Notes: generated by a model not told the origin, from the sequence alone. A DNA stretch of 64,000 bases from Siphonodentalium dalli (GCA_032622095.1 CP136062.1:17921739-17985738), one strand, 5' to 3'; shown: positions 50,690-61,625, counted from the stretch's first letter. Program-made: numbers and translations.

Positions 50690-51115
50690 TTCAGATTTAT
50701 GTCCATAGCCCCACCCACATTTGACCCAGTGACCTCATTTGAACAAATCTGAACCACAGTCACCCAAGGTACCCTCATACCAAATATGAACCCATTCGGC
50801 CTGACAACTTCAGAAAAGAAGTCGTTTTAAGAATTACTATGTGGAAAAATAGTTATGGTCCTGACATCAAAACTATTTGACTTGATTACCTCATTTGAAC
50901 AAATCTGAATGAGAGTCACCTAGGGAACATCCACACCAAATATGAACCAATTTGGTATGATGGTTTCAGAGGAGAAGATGTTTTTAAAAAAGTTGACGGA
51001 CGGACAGACGGACAGACGGACAGACGGACAGACGGCTCGACAGACGGACGGACGGACGACGGACGAGGAGTGATGACTATAGCTCCACCGGAGACTTTGT
51101 CTCAGGTGAGCTAAA
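50690..51115. mobile_element. Helitron-like 3' end with 'TTATGTCC' repeats and GACG microsatellite
   Basis: Two about 150-bp units are followed by (GACGGACA)n at 50996-51062, GGAGTGATGACTATAGCTCC and a hairpin CACCGGAGAC-TTT-GTCTCAGGTG, then AGCTAA. A terminal hairpin followed by CTRR (here CTAA) is the Helitron 3' signature. The opposite end is not identified. Confidence 0.55.
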
Positions 51116-51119
51116 AATG

Positions 51120-51280
51120 AGAGGTATGGAAAATTCAGGCGGGGGGGAAGATGATCAGGGCGGGGGGGAGATAACCTAGGTTATCTTCCCCCCCGGGGGG
51201 GAAGATAAACTAGGTAAAACCAGTTTATCTTCCCCCCCCCCCCAGGGGGGGGAAGATGCGCAGAGGGGGGGAAGATGTCG
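51120..51280. repeat. Inverted poly-G/poly-C units (two foldbacks)
   Basis: GGGGGGGAGATAACCTAGG and its complement form a palindrome at about 51161-51194. It is followed by a second, GGGGGGGAAGATAAACTAGG to CCAGTTTATCTTCCCCCCC. Same family as the poly-G repeats at 47300-47960, here in alternating orientation. Confidence 0.85.
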
Positions 51281-51286
51281 TAGCAC

Positions 51287-51410
51287 ACCGGCACACATAT
51301 AGCATGCACCATGCACACGCTGTATAATGTGGCCGTCCCTCAAAAGGTTCACGTTTTGTATTGAGTAATTCTATATATCTTACCATTTTAATCCATCGTG
51401 GATTTATACG
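51287..51410. repeat. 124-bp direct repeat, left copy
   Basis: ACCGGCACACATATAGCATG to CATCGTGGATTTATAC is repeated in the same orientation at 54474-54597 with about ten differences. The pair brackets the large inverted repeat and its gene. Confidence 0.88.
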
Positions 51411-51411
51411 T

Positions 51412-52865
51412 CCAGTTTTAAGTGTATGTGGTACTGAAGTGAACTAACGTACTACAGATAAAATTGGTTGTGCAGAGCATTGCGCTGAAGATATTTTAAG
51501 CTATCAAATTTTAAGTATACCTACTTAAATCCATAAAACATTCCTATTAAAGCAATTTCGAAAGAGAAGTTCTGTTGCGGATTTCACCGATAGGTAGTCC
51601 CCCTGACGTAAGAAATCTCAATTGACCAATCAAAACGTTTAATTCAATAAAATTAACACATTTAGGAATACCTACCACGTTTGTTTAAAAGAGTGCGAAA
51701 AGCCGATTCGTTATGCGATATTATTTCTTCCACGCCGCGGGAAATTCAAATGAAAGTGTCAATGACACTGTAGCTCAACTTGGAAAGGGAATAATTTAAT
51801 GTGTTACTGACGATGGAGTGATTAGGAATGTGGAAAGTTGAATGTCTAATACTAGTTTATCAACATGAAAAGATATATATATACATGTATATAAAAGTAA
51901 AATCTAAGATGGTTGCTGGCAGCTACAAATGTATGTTTTCCAACAATTCAAAAACATTTGATAGCTTTAGTCATGCAAAGAGTAGAATCCAAAATGGCCA
52001 CTGGCAGCCATGTTTTAATGCCGAATAACCCCAAAATGACTCGTTCCCATCTACATGTCAATTTCAACAGCCATGACAAATTTTATGATGATCAGACTAA
52101 AGGTACGACCTGTAGCCCGTGCTAAAGGATTTAGTCATACAAAGAGTAAAATCCAAGATGGCAGCTGGCGGTCATGTTTTTTGGCCGAATGACCCAAAAA
52201 TGACTCGTTCCCATCTACATGTCATTGTTAACATCGATGACAAATTTTATGATGATCCAACCAAAGGTACGACCTGTAGCCCGTGTCAAAGGTTTAGTCA
52301 TGCAAAGAGTAAAATCTAAGATGGCTGCCAGTGGCCATGTTTTTTGGCCGAATGACCCCAAAATTACTCGTTCCCATCTACATGTCAATATTAACATCCA
52401 TGACAAATTTCATGATAATAAGACGAAAAGTACGGCCTGTAGCCCGTGCTAATGGATTGAATTTTGATATCCAAGATGGCCACTGGCGGCCATGTTTTTC
52501 TTCCGAATTACACCAAAATGACTCGTTCCCATCTACATGTCAATGTCAACATCCATGACAAATTTCATAATAATCGGACCAAAGGTACGAACTGTAGCCC
52601 GTGCTAAAGGAAATTGTTGACGAATCATGCACACACACACGCACACACGCACGACGGATACCAAGCCATGGCAATAGCTCAAACTTTACAAAGTAAAGTT
52701 GAGCTAATAATTGACATGGATTTAGCATTTAAAAGGTGATTTATCACGAAATCTATTTGAATTATCACATTAGTATTCATAGACGAACGTATGACGCTAT
52801 ATGCGTTATACATTAACTCTAATCGTTTTTTGTATTAAAAATTAGCTTGTTCAACAGTGGGAATT
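51412..52865. repeat. Left arm of a large inverted repeat (about 500 bp plus a HINE insertion)
   Basis: CCAGTTTTAAGTGTATGTGG through CTTGTTCAACAGTGGGAATT is the reverse complement, with scattered changes, of 53813-54292. The HINE at 51750-52706 is present only in this arm. The inner end includes the first eight bases of the exon starting at 52858. The arm also holds TGACGTA and a CCAAT box (GACCAATCA). Confidence 0.92.
51750..52706 (-). mobile_element. HINE 4, complete, with an intact-site comparison
   Basis: Ends ATGAAAGTGTCAATGACACT, GTAGCTCAACTTGG and AAAGTAAAGTTGAGCTA; about five internal units. The uninterrupted partner arm (53974-53990) shows the target as TCAATTATTTGAA on the opposite strand, so the element sits between T and T with no duplication. 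An AAT duplication is the alternative reading. Near its right end are (AC)n, ACGACGGATACC and CCATGGCAATAGCTCAAACT. Confidence 0.82.
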
Positions 52866-53636
52866 CTGTTGCAAACTATACACAGATGAGGATAACGCAG
52901 TTAATCTGTGGCTCGGTTGCGAGGCGGATATGGTCCCGAAATGTCCAAACCGGGCCCACGCAATTTGCGCAGGTATCGAAGGGGATGCGGGGAAAATAAA
53001 AGAATTGATTACTTTCAAATTTCCATTCCATAGGACGATCCCCAGGATCCAAGCAAAGGAGGTATGTATCTAATTTGCTAAAGTAATATTGCTAATTATA
53101 GTATAACTATGGTGAATCTGTTATTGCAAATCCAATACTTGCACTCAAACCATGTTTCACCCAATTGTGCTTTGTCGTTGTTGTTCGACTTGTTTATGAC
53201 TTTGACAAGCTGACGCTGCGATGGGACCATGGATTTGATTACTGTATTGTGTGAGACCCTGGTATCTGTTTCGAGTGTATTCACGAATAGTGCATTGAAA
53301 TACTAATTTGATCATCTGTTGTTCACAAATTACTTTCTTTCAGCAGAAACCGAAGTTCCGATGGCCGAGTCAGACTCTCCTGGGGGCAATGTTCTTGCGG
53401 TGGCATCTTCCACGTGCATGGTTCCAGCGAGATGCAGAGGTGGTCGTGGTAGAGGTCGTGGTGCCGATAATATTATGGATGAGCCAGGCACGTCTGATGG
53501 CAATGTGCTTGCGGTGGCACTTCCTACATGTGCGGCTCCCACGAAAGGCAGGGGTAGTCGTGGTAGACCTAAAGGTCATGGTGGTAACATATGTGCTAAA
53601 AGAGGACGGGGTCACAGAAGTCAGGAATATAATTGA
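52858..53636 (+). CDS. Small two-exon gene piece: PHD-like zinc finger plus AT-hook/RG-rich C-terminus
   Basis: Exon 52858-53065 follows an acceptor (TTGTTCAACAG) and is open only in one frame. It shows WLGC, then KC, RAH, and AIC: the C-x7-C-x4-H-x2-C half of a PHD-type finger. The second exon starts at 53344 after TTTCTTTCAG and encodes RGGRGRGRG, a second related unit with GRGSRGRPKGHGG (AT-hook-like RGRP) and a tandem GNVLAVA motif. It ends in TGA overlapping AATAAA. Joining needs the weaker donor (GTAT/GTATCT); the stronger donor GAG/GTATGT leads into another long open frame without recognisable composition. PHD-like fingers often end pogo/Jerky-type transposases, so this may be a transposase C-terminus, but the 5' part is missing because the inverted-repeat arm begins right there. 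Function not assigned. Confidence 0.5.
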
Positions 53637-53641
53637 ATAAA
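53636..53641 (+). terminator. Polyadenylation signal AATAAA
   Basis: It overlaps the stop codon by one base and is followed by a GT-rich stretch (GATGTTTGTGTCTGTCCCGTG). This supports a transcript ending here on the plus strand. Confidence 0.5.
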
Positions 53642-53812
53642 ATGTCAAGTGTTCAATCGGATGTTTGTGTCTGTCCCGTGTCACAATTGTCATTGCTTGT
53701 GTTTCTTATGTAAAATAAGAAATTCCAGTTTTTACAGGTTGTACAGATAATATATTCTCGTGATGCGTTACATGATAGAGTTCCAGATTTGCTCATTCTA
53801 TGGTACCAAATT

Positions 53813-54292
53813 AATTCCCACTGTTGAACAAGCTAATTTTTAATACAAAAAACGATTAGAGTTAATGAATAACGCATATAGCGTCATATGTTCGTGTATG
53901 AGTAATACTAATGTGATAATTCAAATAGATTTCGTAATAAATCACCTTTAAATGCGAAATCCATGTCAATTATTTGAATTTCCCGCGGTGTGGAAGAAAT
54001 AATATCTCATAACGAATCGGCTTTCCGTACTTTTTTAAACAAACGTGGTAGGTATTCCTTAATGTGTTCATTTTATTGAATCAATTGAGATTTCTTACGT
54101 CAGGGGGACTACCTGTCGGTGAAATCCGCAACAGAACTTCTCTTTCGAAATTGCTTTAATAGGAATGTTTTATGGATTTAAGTAGGTATACTTAAATTGA
54201 TAGCTTAAAATATCTTCAGCGCAACGCTCTGCACAACCAATTTTATCGGTAGTACGTTAGTTCACTTCAGTACCACATACACTTAAAACTGG
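53813..54292. repeat. Right arm of the large inverted repeat
   Basis: AATTCCCACTGTTGAACAAG to CACTTAAAACTGG, complement of the left arm without the HINE. It carries an antisense copy of the intron end and first bases of the PHD-like exon. Confidence 0.92.
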
Positions 54293-54473
54293 CTCTGCAA
54301 TGGCATGCGCTGTCTCATATTTCCAACGCAAATAAACAAAACATGAATATGATATAGTCATATTCCACTATAATAGTCAAATATAGCCATAATAGCGGAA
54401 TTCAGGATGTGCCAGACCTGATTATAAACAACCTGTAATTGGCATGTTTCGTCCCATACCGTTATATAGTGAT

Positions 54474-54597
54474 ACCGGCACACATATAAGCGCGCACCAT
54501 GCACACGCTGTATAATGTGGCCATCCCTCAAACGGTTCATGTTTTGTATTGAGTAATTCTATATATCTTACCATTTTAATCCATCGTGGATTTATAC
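54474..54597. repeat. 124-bp direct repeat, right copy
   Basis: Matches 51287-51410 in the same orientation (GCACCATGCACACGCTGTAT, TTGTATTGAGTAATTCTATA). It is followed at once by the 544-bp duplication. Confidence 0.88.
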
Positions 54598-54599
54598 TG

Positions 54600-55690
54600 G
54601 TTTCGTTTGCTCAGCCGGGTAACATTTGTCATCAACACATAATATTTTGCCACCAAAACCTAGCGTGAACCAAGCGGTGTCTTGATATCAATCTGTTCGA
54701 TTGTGACATAGCCAGAGGTCGCTGTTCTGGATTTAACATGTAAGTGCTATGATAATCTCGTAATCTCGGTAATACTATTTGGTCTACGCTATAATTACTT
54801 CCGCCACCGAAAAATAATCTTCCGATACAATTAATATATATTATGGTATTCATATCTCGTTAAACCACATATCGTCGTAATATTTCTTATCTTAGGGCGA
54901 GATGATTCATACATTAAGAACTTTTTATCATCCACAATTTATAAGCGTGCTAGTATAGCTGTCCGTTAAGATTTCAGTCAACCCAAGGTCAATCACTTTT
55001 CACAAATAAGCTTGTTATACCGACATGGCGACAAGTGCGGCCATATGGATGTAACATATGCGAGAATGTTGTATTTTAATCAACGCAACATAATGGACAA
55101 TACTCTCTTATATATTCACTATTCACATATAGTCTTACTCTCGATTTCATTTGCTCAGCCAGGTAACATTTGTCATCAACACATAATCTTTTGCCACCAA
55201 AACCTAGCGTGAACCAAGCGGTGTCATGACATCAATCCGTTCGATTGTGACATAGCCAGAGGTCGCTGTTCTGGATTTAATCGGTACATGTAAGTGCTAT
55301 GATAATCTCCGTAATAATATTTTGTCTACGCTATACTCACATCTGCCACAGATTTCGGAGAAAAATAATCTTCCAATACAATTAATATATATATTACGGT
55401 TTTCATATTTCGTTAAACCACATATCGTCATATTTTTTCTTATCTCAAGGCGAGATATATATTAAACACTTTTTATTACCCACTGTGCATAAGCGTGCTA
55501 GCATAAGTATCCGTTAACATTTCAGTCAACCCAAAGTCAATGACTTTTCACAAACGAGCTTGTTATATGGACATGGCGAAAAAATTGCGGCCATATGGAT
55601 GTAATATGTGCGAGAACATTGTATTTTAATCAGTGCAACATAATGGACAATACTCTCTTATATATTCACTATTCATATATATATATATGA
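54600..55690. repeat. 544-bp tandem duplication
   Basis: TTTGCTCAGCC at 54606 and 55150; shared text includes AACCTAGCGTGAACCAAGCG and GACATAGCCAGAGGTCGCTG. Copies differ by substitutions and short indels, so the event is older than the 2376-bp one. No coding frame is kept in both. Confidence 0.9.
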
Positions 55691-56340
55691 AATTACTCTC
55701 GAATATGCAATATATGTAATATATATTATAGTTTTGTCGGAAAATACATATGAAAACTGCTTCATAACATCCAGCCTTACGGTTGTGATATACATATATA
55801 TGCACTAGTAGCCAGTGTTATGCACTGTTATAGACATATGACTATATAATGATCACATGTGAATGATGTATAATTGTACATACAATGTAGACATAGTACT
55901 CCTGTTCTCTAGTGCTGAAGGTATAACTCGTAATGTAGACTATTTATGAAACAAATTATACATTAAATGGATACGCAGAATGAAGTTACATATATCGCAC
56001 CCGTGTGATCGATGATGGTCGTCACTAAACAATATCTCACATGCGTGAGATTATTATGGTAATCCAATAATATGCATGCATAGACTAATTATAATACCAC
56101 ATTAAACACATGTTTGGATGCAGAACACAAATTTACATATATCGCATCCGTGTGATCGCTGGTGGGCGTCACCAATGAATATCTCACATGAGTGAGGTTT
56201 TTAATGACAATATTCACTATGTATAGTATGCTTCGATAATTTAGACGATGCACATGTTTGATGCACTAAACAGATGTGTGTATCCATCATCAGTATAGCC
56301 ATTGATTGACGGGCGTTACTAAGGAATAATATGTGATGTG
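55691..56340. repeat. AT-rich sequence with three diverged about 140-bp repeats
   Basis: TTACATATATCGCA(C/T)CCGTGTGATCG with GTCACTAA/GTCACCAATG and ATCTCACATG(C/A)GTGAG recurs at about 55985 and 56135, with a weaker third near 56275. A (TA)n tract lies near 55678-55690. Confidence 0.65.
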
Positions 56341-56348
56341 TATAAATA
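56341..56348 (+). promoter_or_regulatory. TATA-box-like TATAAATA upstream of a small ORF
   Basis: Lies 128 bp before the ATG at 56469. There is no independent support for transcription. Confidence 0.2.
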
Positions 56349-56468
56349 AATCATAGGCCCTACCTATTGTTTTTCAATATAACGCCGATATGACGTGTTA
56401 AACGCTTATTCTTTCACGCAAATAAATCTGACAGATAGCAGAGTCCTTTACAAAACGTTCCTACAACC

Positions 56469-56780
56469 ATGCATGCGAGCCCATCTGCACTGGACAACCA
56501 GCTCATTATCAAGTATATCATGCTACAACATTCAATTGCATATGGGACTCGTTTATCAGCTGATTTGAATAACATAATTTGTCGAATGTGTCAGTTGAGC
56601 ATGAGCCGAGACGAATTTGACTACATCTCGTTCAGGAAACGAAATAGTCTCCTCTGGACATCAATTCAGACACATATACACGCGATATTTACTTTAGTTA
56701 TAATCAGACGGGAAATAGGCAACATAGATGGTTGGTTGTTGGTCACAAAGAAGCACTGTTGTATATTTTTCACAAGGTGA
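56469..56780 (+). CDS. Unrecognised 103-codon frame, possible first exon
   Basis: Starts at ATG after ACAACC, in unique sequence with no repeat explanation. The peptide has a mixed, protein-like composition (for example LSADLNNIICRMCQLSMSRD) and reaches CACAAG/GTGATT, a possible donor, just before the in-frame stop. I recognise no family. It could be part of a mobile element because the surroundings are duplicated and repetitive, or chance. Confidence 0.28.
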   Translation: MHASPSALDNQLIIKYIMLQHSIAYGTRLSADLNNIICRMCQLSMSRDEFDYISFRKRNSLLWTSIQTHIHAIFTLVIIRREIGNIDGWLLVTKKHCCIFFTR

Positions 56781-57480
56781 TTGCAGGAACATTTGACTAA
56801 AGGAATCCGAAAAAATCGACGACAAAATACTCAATCGTGTTGCTAAATGCCGATACATTGTGAAAAAATATGTGCCAAAATTAAGATCCGGGCTGTTTCT
56901 GCAGCCTATTTCTACTTCAATGCTTTAACGAAATATACACAATTGTATCAAATTCAACCCGGCAAATATCGAGGTGTTGAGCGAATTTAACTGCTGCTAT
57001 ACCAACTGTTCCATTCTGTCAAAATTAATTTATAACCGTATTTTTCTATTTTTCCTAACCAGAAATTGCAACATAAAAATAAAGATGCGCGGTTGTATTG
57101 TCATAGAAGCGCGGTTGGCAACACAGATGCGCGTTTTCGATTGGTCGGTGTGTTTAGATTTCTCGATGAATACAACAAGTATTAGGTACCAAATGACGCA
57201 ATGGAATACTACACATTTGGTTTTAGCTACACTATGAATGTTTTAGTATGAATACTGTAATGGCGAACACGCACACACGCGCCGATGAAAATAGCTAAAA
57301 ATAAATTCAATGTTTACAATAACAGGATCGATTGCAGGTGATATATTCCATATAGTGGGGCGTTTAGTATATCAAAATGTAGGATTAGACACAGGGAATG
57401 TAATTTTGTCCAAGTGTGTCCACTCTGCAGTGAATTTGTTGCAGAAAATCACTCCAAGAAAGAGCGCTACTTTATCTAAC
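56781..57480. other. Unique sequence without a recognised gene
   Basis: Contains GCGCGGTTG repeats and a CCAAT box (GATTGGTCGG) near 57080-57150. An ATG at 57310 opens a 123-codon frame that runs into the dispersed fragment at 57486-57680. Confidence 0.4.
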
Positions 57481-57485
57481 AAAAC

Positions 57486-57680
57486 AGTCAAAGACTGTGA
57501 GGTCGCTCACCAGACTGCAAAGACTGATAAGACTGTGACTCTGGATACCACAACAGTCAGAACTTTTCATAATCACTTTAAAAGAAGTAGATCTAAACAG
57601 GATAGGTGGCTAGAGAGGCTTGATGTATGTAGATCGGTGAATATCTACCTCGAAATTACCAGCTTCTCACTACTGATCTG
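57486..57680 (+). repeat. Dispersed fragment with a conserved open frame (copy 2 of 3)
   Basis: Matches 47962-48180. In frame it encodes CEVAHQTAKTDKTVTLDTTT and FHNHFKRSRSKQDRWLERL. It is the longest open version, joined upstream to 59 further open codons. Confidence 0.6.
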
Positions 57681-57989
57681 AGATAAATAGACATGGTGGT
57701 TCTTTCAAAGAACACTTTTCAAGTTTGCCAATTATGTTCTAGTGAATTGGGGATGTGTTAAATGTCCTTATGAAAGATTTGAACAATACATATGATAGAT
57801 TGTTGTTGTAATTGGGAATTAATGACCTCTTACAGATCTACAGGGATTTTTTATAAAAATGTCAGATTTCACTTGACATGTGTAGGCATACCCCACATAC
57901 AGTTAGAGCCAAAGTAAATGCTTCTTATTAATGATGCTCTGTCAAGGGTGGCAGAAGCAGTGAACTTGAGTAAAGAGCCAATAATTATT

Positions 57990-58450
57990 TTTAAATATTT
58001 TTTGGAGTTATGTCCCTAGCCCCACCCACATATGACCCAGTGACCTCATTTGAACAAATCTGAACCCCAGTCACCCAAGGATCCTTCATACCAAATATAA
58101 ACCCATTTGGCCTGGTGGTATTTGAGAAGAGGTTTAAAAGAATTACTATGGAGGAAAAGAGTTATGGCCTTGGCTTCGCAACTTTGATCCAGTGACCTCA
58201 TTTGAACAAATCTGAACCCCAGTCATGCAAGGATCCTCAAAAGAATTACTATGGAGGGAAAGAGTTATGGTCCTGGCTTTGCAACTATTTGACCCAGTGA
58301 CCTCATTTGAACAAATCTGAATATGAGTCGCCTAGGAAACATCCACACCAAATATGAACCCATTCGGTCTTATGGTTCCAGAGGAGAAGAAGTTTAAAGA
58401 ATTATTGACGGATGGACAGATGGATGGATATGGAAGGAGTGATGACTATA
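57990..58450. repeat. 'TTATGTCCCTGG' repeat units with GGATGGA tail
   Basis: Units carry CCCCACCCACATATGACCCA, GTGACCTCATTTGAACAAAT and GAGTTATGGCC. The tail TTGACGGATGGACAGATGGA and GGAGTGATGACTATAGCTAA is the 3' end seen at 51115. A/T low-complexity follows to about 58570. Confidence 0.8.
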
Positions 58451-58659
58451 GCTAAAAATAAATAAAAGGTTAAATGAAAAAAAAATTCTGAATTCATTTT
58501 AAATTTAATTTTTTTTCATTCATTTTTTTTTAAATTGAGCAAAGATTTCAATTTAACAACTTTTATTTAAAAAGAGTTATGTCCTTGGTATGATTTAATT
58601 TGGATAAGTGGTGGTTAAGAAGAAAATATTAAACCACCAAGCCTGAATTTAGTGTGTCT

Positions 58660-59495
58660 GACATTTGCAGAATAAGGTGAATTTAAGGACACTATTCGGA
58701 AAGGCTGGCCAGCATCACCAATTCATCTGATTAGGCCTCAATGGCCAATAGAAACATAGGATTGAAGTTCTACAGTTGAAGTTGGTGATGCACACCCATT
58801 GAACACCTCAATTATGCATTTTATCTTCTGCAAAGTAGGGGGACATTGAAACTGAACAGTGGGATCGAAAAAGTCAAAAAGTAACTAAAACAAAATTTGA
58901 TACTTAGGATACTTCCCAGAAGATGAGGCCTAAACAGAATTAGGCCCCTGGAGGGTGTATTTGGTGATGCTAGCCTGCTGTACCGGGTAGCAACACTAAA
59001 TTCACCCTCTGGGGACCACATTCTGCAAATGTCAGACACACTATGTCCATGCAGGCTTGAGGAAATGAACAATAGACTTTTCCTATTTATTCTTGCAGAA
59101 TAGGTGTTTATCTAAATGCCATAAACCTGTTTCCACAGGTGGATTAACTTAATATTGCACAGAGAACTAGAATACAGTGCCATCAATCAAAGCTTGACCG
59201 ATGGTAAACATGTCTGCAGGCAAGCAGTCTCTCCCCATAGTATCAAGTGTCCCCAGTGATAAATTGGCTTCCTCAATTATACAGCCTTCAGCAGTGTAAT
59301 GTTCTCTCTAAAATTGATATGGCTTGGCAATTAGAGGTGTGAATTATAAAGGGTCATAACTCTGTTAAAATATATGGGATCAAACCCATATTTGAACTTG
59401 ATCTGAAAAAGGTGTCAACAATTCATATATCAAATTTGGTGTCGATCAGATAAAACATGTTTGATTCATCCTGTCTTGAATGAATTCTATATAAC
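58660..59495. repeat. Dispersed segment duplicated at 62190-62705
   Basis: Order of parts: 430-bp-type unit, foldback MITE (58936-59024), unique-looking text with GATAAATTGGCTT, and GGGTCATAACTCTGTTAAAA with CAAATTTGGTGTCGATCAGA. The same order recurs 3.2 kb downstream. Confidence 0.8.
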
Positions 59496-59610
59496 AAGAC
59501 AGTCAATGACTGTGGGGTCGCTCACCAGACTGCAAAGACTGATAAGACTGGGACTCTGGAGACCACAACAGTCAGAACTTTTCATAATCACTTTAAAAGA
59601 AGTAGATATC
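59494..59610 (+). repeat. Dispersed fragment with a conserved open frame (copy 3 of 3)
   Basis: Begins ACAAGACAGTCAATGACTGT, nearly identical to 47962 onward, and ends at AAGAAGTAGAT. The frame stays open through FHNHFKRSR and then stops. Confidence 0.6.
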
Positions 59611-59629
59611 TAAAGAGTTAAATCTAAAA

Positions 59630-60580
59630 CAAAAAAATTGGAGTTATGTCCCTGGCCCCGCCAACATTTGACCCAGTGACCTGATTTGAACAAATCTGAA
59701 CCCCAGTCACCCAAGGATCCTTCATACCAAATATGAACCCATATAGCCTGATGGTATTTGAGAAGAAGTCACTTTAAGAATACTATGGAGGGAAAGAGTT
59801 ATGGCCCTGGCTTCGCAACTATTTCAAGCGAACTCATTTGAACAAATCTGAATGTGAGTCACCTAGGGAACATCCACACCAAATATGAAACCATTCGGTC
59901 TTATTGTTCTGAAGATGTTTAAAAGAATTACTATGGTGGGAAAGAGTTATGGCCCTGGCTTCGCAACTATTTGACCCAGTGACCGCATTTGAAAAAATCT
60001 GAATGAGAATCACCTAGGGAACATCCACACCAAATATGAACCCATTTGGTCTTATGGTTCCAGAGGAGAAGATGTTCAAATAATTGTTGTCGGACGGATG
60101 GACGGACAGACGATGGACGGACGAGGAGTGATGACTATAGCTCCACCAGAGCACGGGTAGGGTGGCTGGTTGGTAATTAAATCTCTTATCCCGCCCCTAT
60201 TTGAACAAACGTGAATCCCCATCTATGAGATCCATTCATTTGGTAATTTCAGACATTAGATTTTAAGAGTTGAACTGAACTGATTTTCCTAAAATGACCC
60301 CAAATCTGAAAAAATCTAAACCCCAGTCACCGAAGGACCATCCATACCAAACATAATCTAAATAGTCCAGATGGTTCTTGAGAAGAAATTGTTTTAAGAA
60401 TTACTATGGAAGGAAAGAGTTATGGCCCTGACTTCTCACCTATTTGACCTGATGAACTCATTTGAACAAATCTGAATGTGAGTCACCTGGGGGACATCCA
60501 CACCTAAATATATAAACCCATTTGGTCTTTAATATGTATCTGGAGAAGAAAACAATTGATGGACGGATAGAGACATAATG
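59630..60580. repeat. 'TTATGTCCCTGG' repeat units, two successive elements
   Basis: GAGTTATG at 59641, 59796 and 59944 marks units of about 150 bp. The first element ends in GGACGGATGGACGGACAG and GGAGTGATGACTATAGCTCC near 60145; the second runs to a GGACGGATAGAG-type tail near 60580. Confidence 0.82.
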
Positions 60581-60756
60581 ACAGATGGATGGATGGGAGA
60601 ACAGTCTGACATAGAGACTGACAAATTCAATCCAATATACCCCCCCCCCCCCAAGTTTTCTTTGCAAAATCAGGGTATAATGAGTTCAACTGGATACTGG
60701 TGGTTAAGAACATAATATTCGAACAGACAAGCCTGAACAAATTGTCTGACATTTGC

Positions 60757-60845
60757 AGAATGAGGTCCCCAAAGGGTGAATTTACTGACACAATCCTGCA
60801 ATGCGGGCTAGCATCACCAAATTCACCCTCTGGGGACCTCATTCT
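60757..60845. mobile_element. Foldback MITE copy
   Basis: AGAATGAGGTCCCCAAAGGG and CCCTCTGGGGACCTCATTCT arms, loop with ATGCGGGCTAGCATCACC. A poly-C run preceded by AATCCAATATA lies just upstream. Confidence 0.85.
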
Positions 60846-61046
60846 GTGTAGGTCTCAACTGCTATGGGACACATAGCATTAGATTGAAGTTCTCCAGTTA
60901 AAGTTGGTGATGTGCACCCATTGGGCACCTCAATTATGCATTTTATATTCACAAATTAGGGGATATAGAAACTAAACAGAAGGGCTAAAGTAAGTAAAAA
61001 TGTCAATTTAATTGCCTATATACTTCCCAGAAGATGAGGCCTAAGC

Positions 61047-61135
61047 AGAATGAGGACCCTGGCTAGTGTATTTGGTGATGCTAGACTGCTGTGCAGGGTA
61101 GCATAACTAAATTCACCCTCTGGGGACCTCATTCT
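61047..61135. mobile_element. Foldback MITE copy
   Basis: AGAATGAGGACCCTGGCTAG and CCCTCTGGGGACCTCATTCT arms; further diverged copies at 61291-61375 and 61687-61775. A second AATCCAATATA plus poly-C run follows at about 61160. Confidence 0.8.
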
Positions 61136-61424
61136 GCAAATGCCAGATAGAAGACAAATTTAATCCAATATATACCCCCCCCCCCCCCATTTTTTTTGGA
61201 ATATTAGTCGTATGATTTCATCTGGATAAGTGGTGATTATAACAATAATATGAAATGGACAAACCTGAATTTAGTATGTCTGACATTTGCAGAATTAGGT
61301 CCCAAAAATGTGGATTTAATGACAATATTCTGTAAGGCAGGCTAGCATCACCAAATTCATCCTCAATCTGATTAGGCCTCAATGGCCAATAAAACCAAGG
61401 AACAGATTGAAGTCCTACAGTAAG

Positions 61425-61625
61425 TGTTGAAGTTGGTGAGCACCTCAATTATGCATTTTATCTTCTGCAAATTAGGGGGACATTGAAACTGAACAGGTGG
61501 AAAAAAGTGACTAAATCAATGAAGTCCTACAGTTGAAGTTGGTGATACACACCCATTGAGCACCTCAATTATGCATTTTATTTTCTGCAAATTAGGGGGA
61601 CATTGAAACTGAACAGGTGGAAAAA
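61425..61625. repeat. Short tandem duplication of about 95 bp
   Basis: CACCTCAATTATGCATTTTA then AATTAGGGGGACATTGAAAC and TGAACAGGTGGAAAAA occurs twice in direct succession. Confidence 0.8.

Noticed and set aside
53308-53640. Alternative 110-codon frame in the second exon of the PHD-like gene
   Set aside because: It joins the stronger donor but reads as a valine-rich shifted version of the Gly/Arg codons. The other frame gives RG-rich and AT-hook-like sequence and ends at the AATAAA. Kept as an uncertainty, not a second gene.
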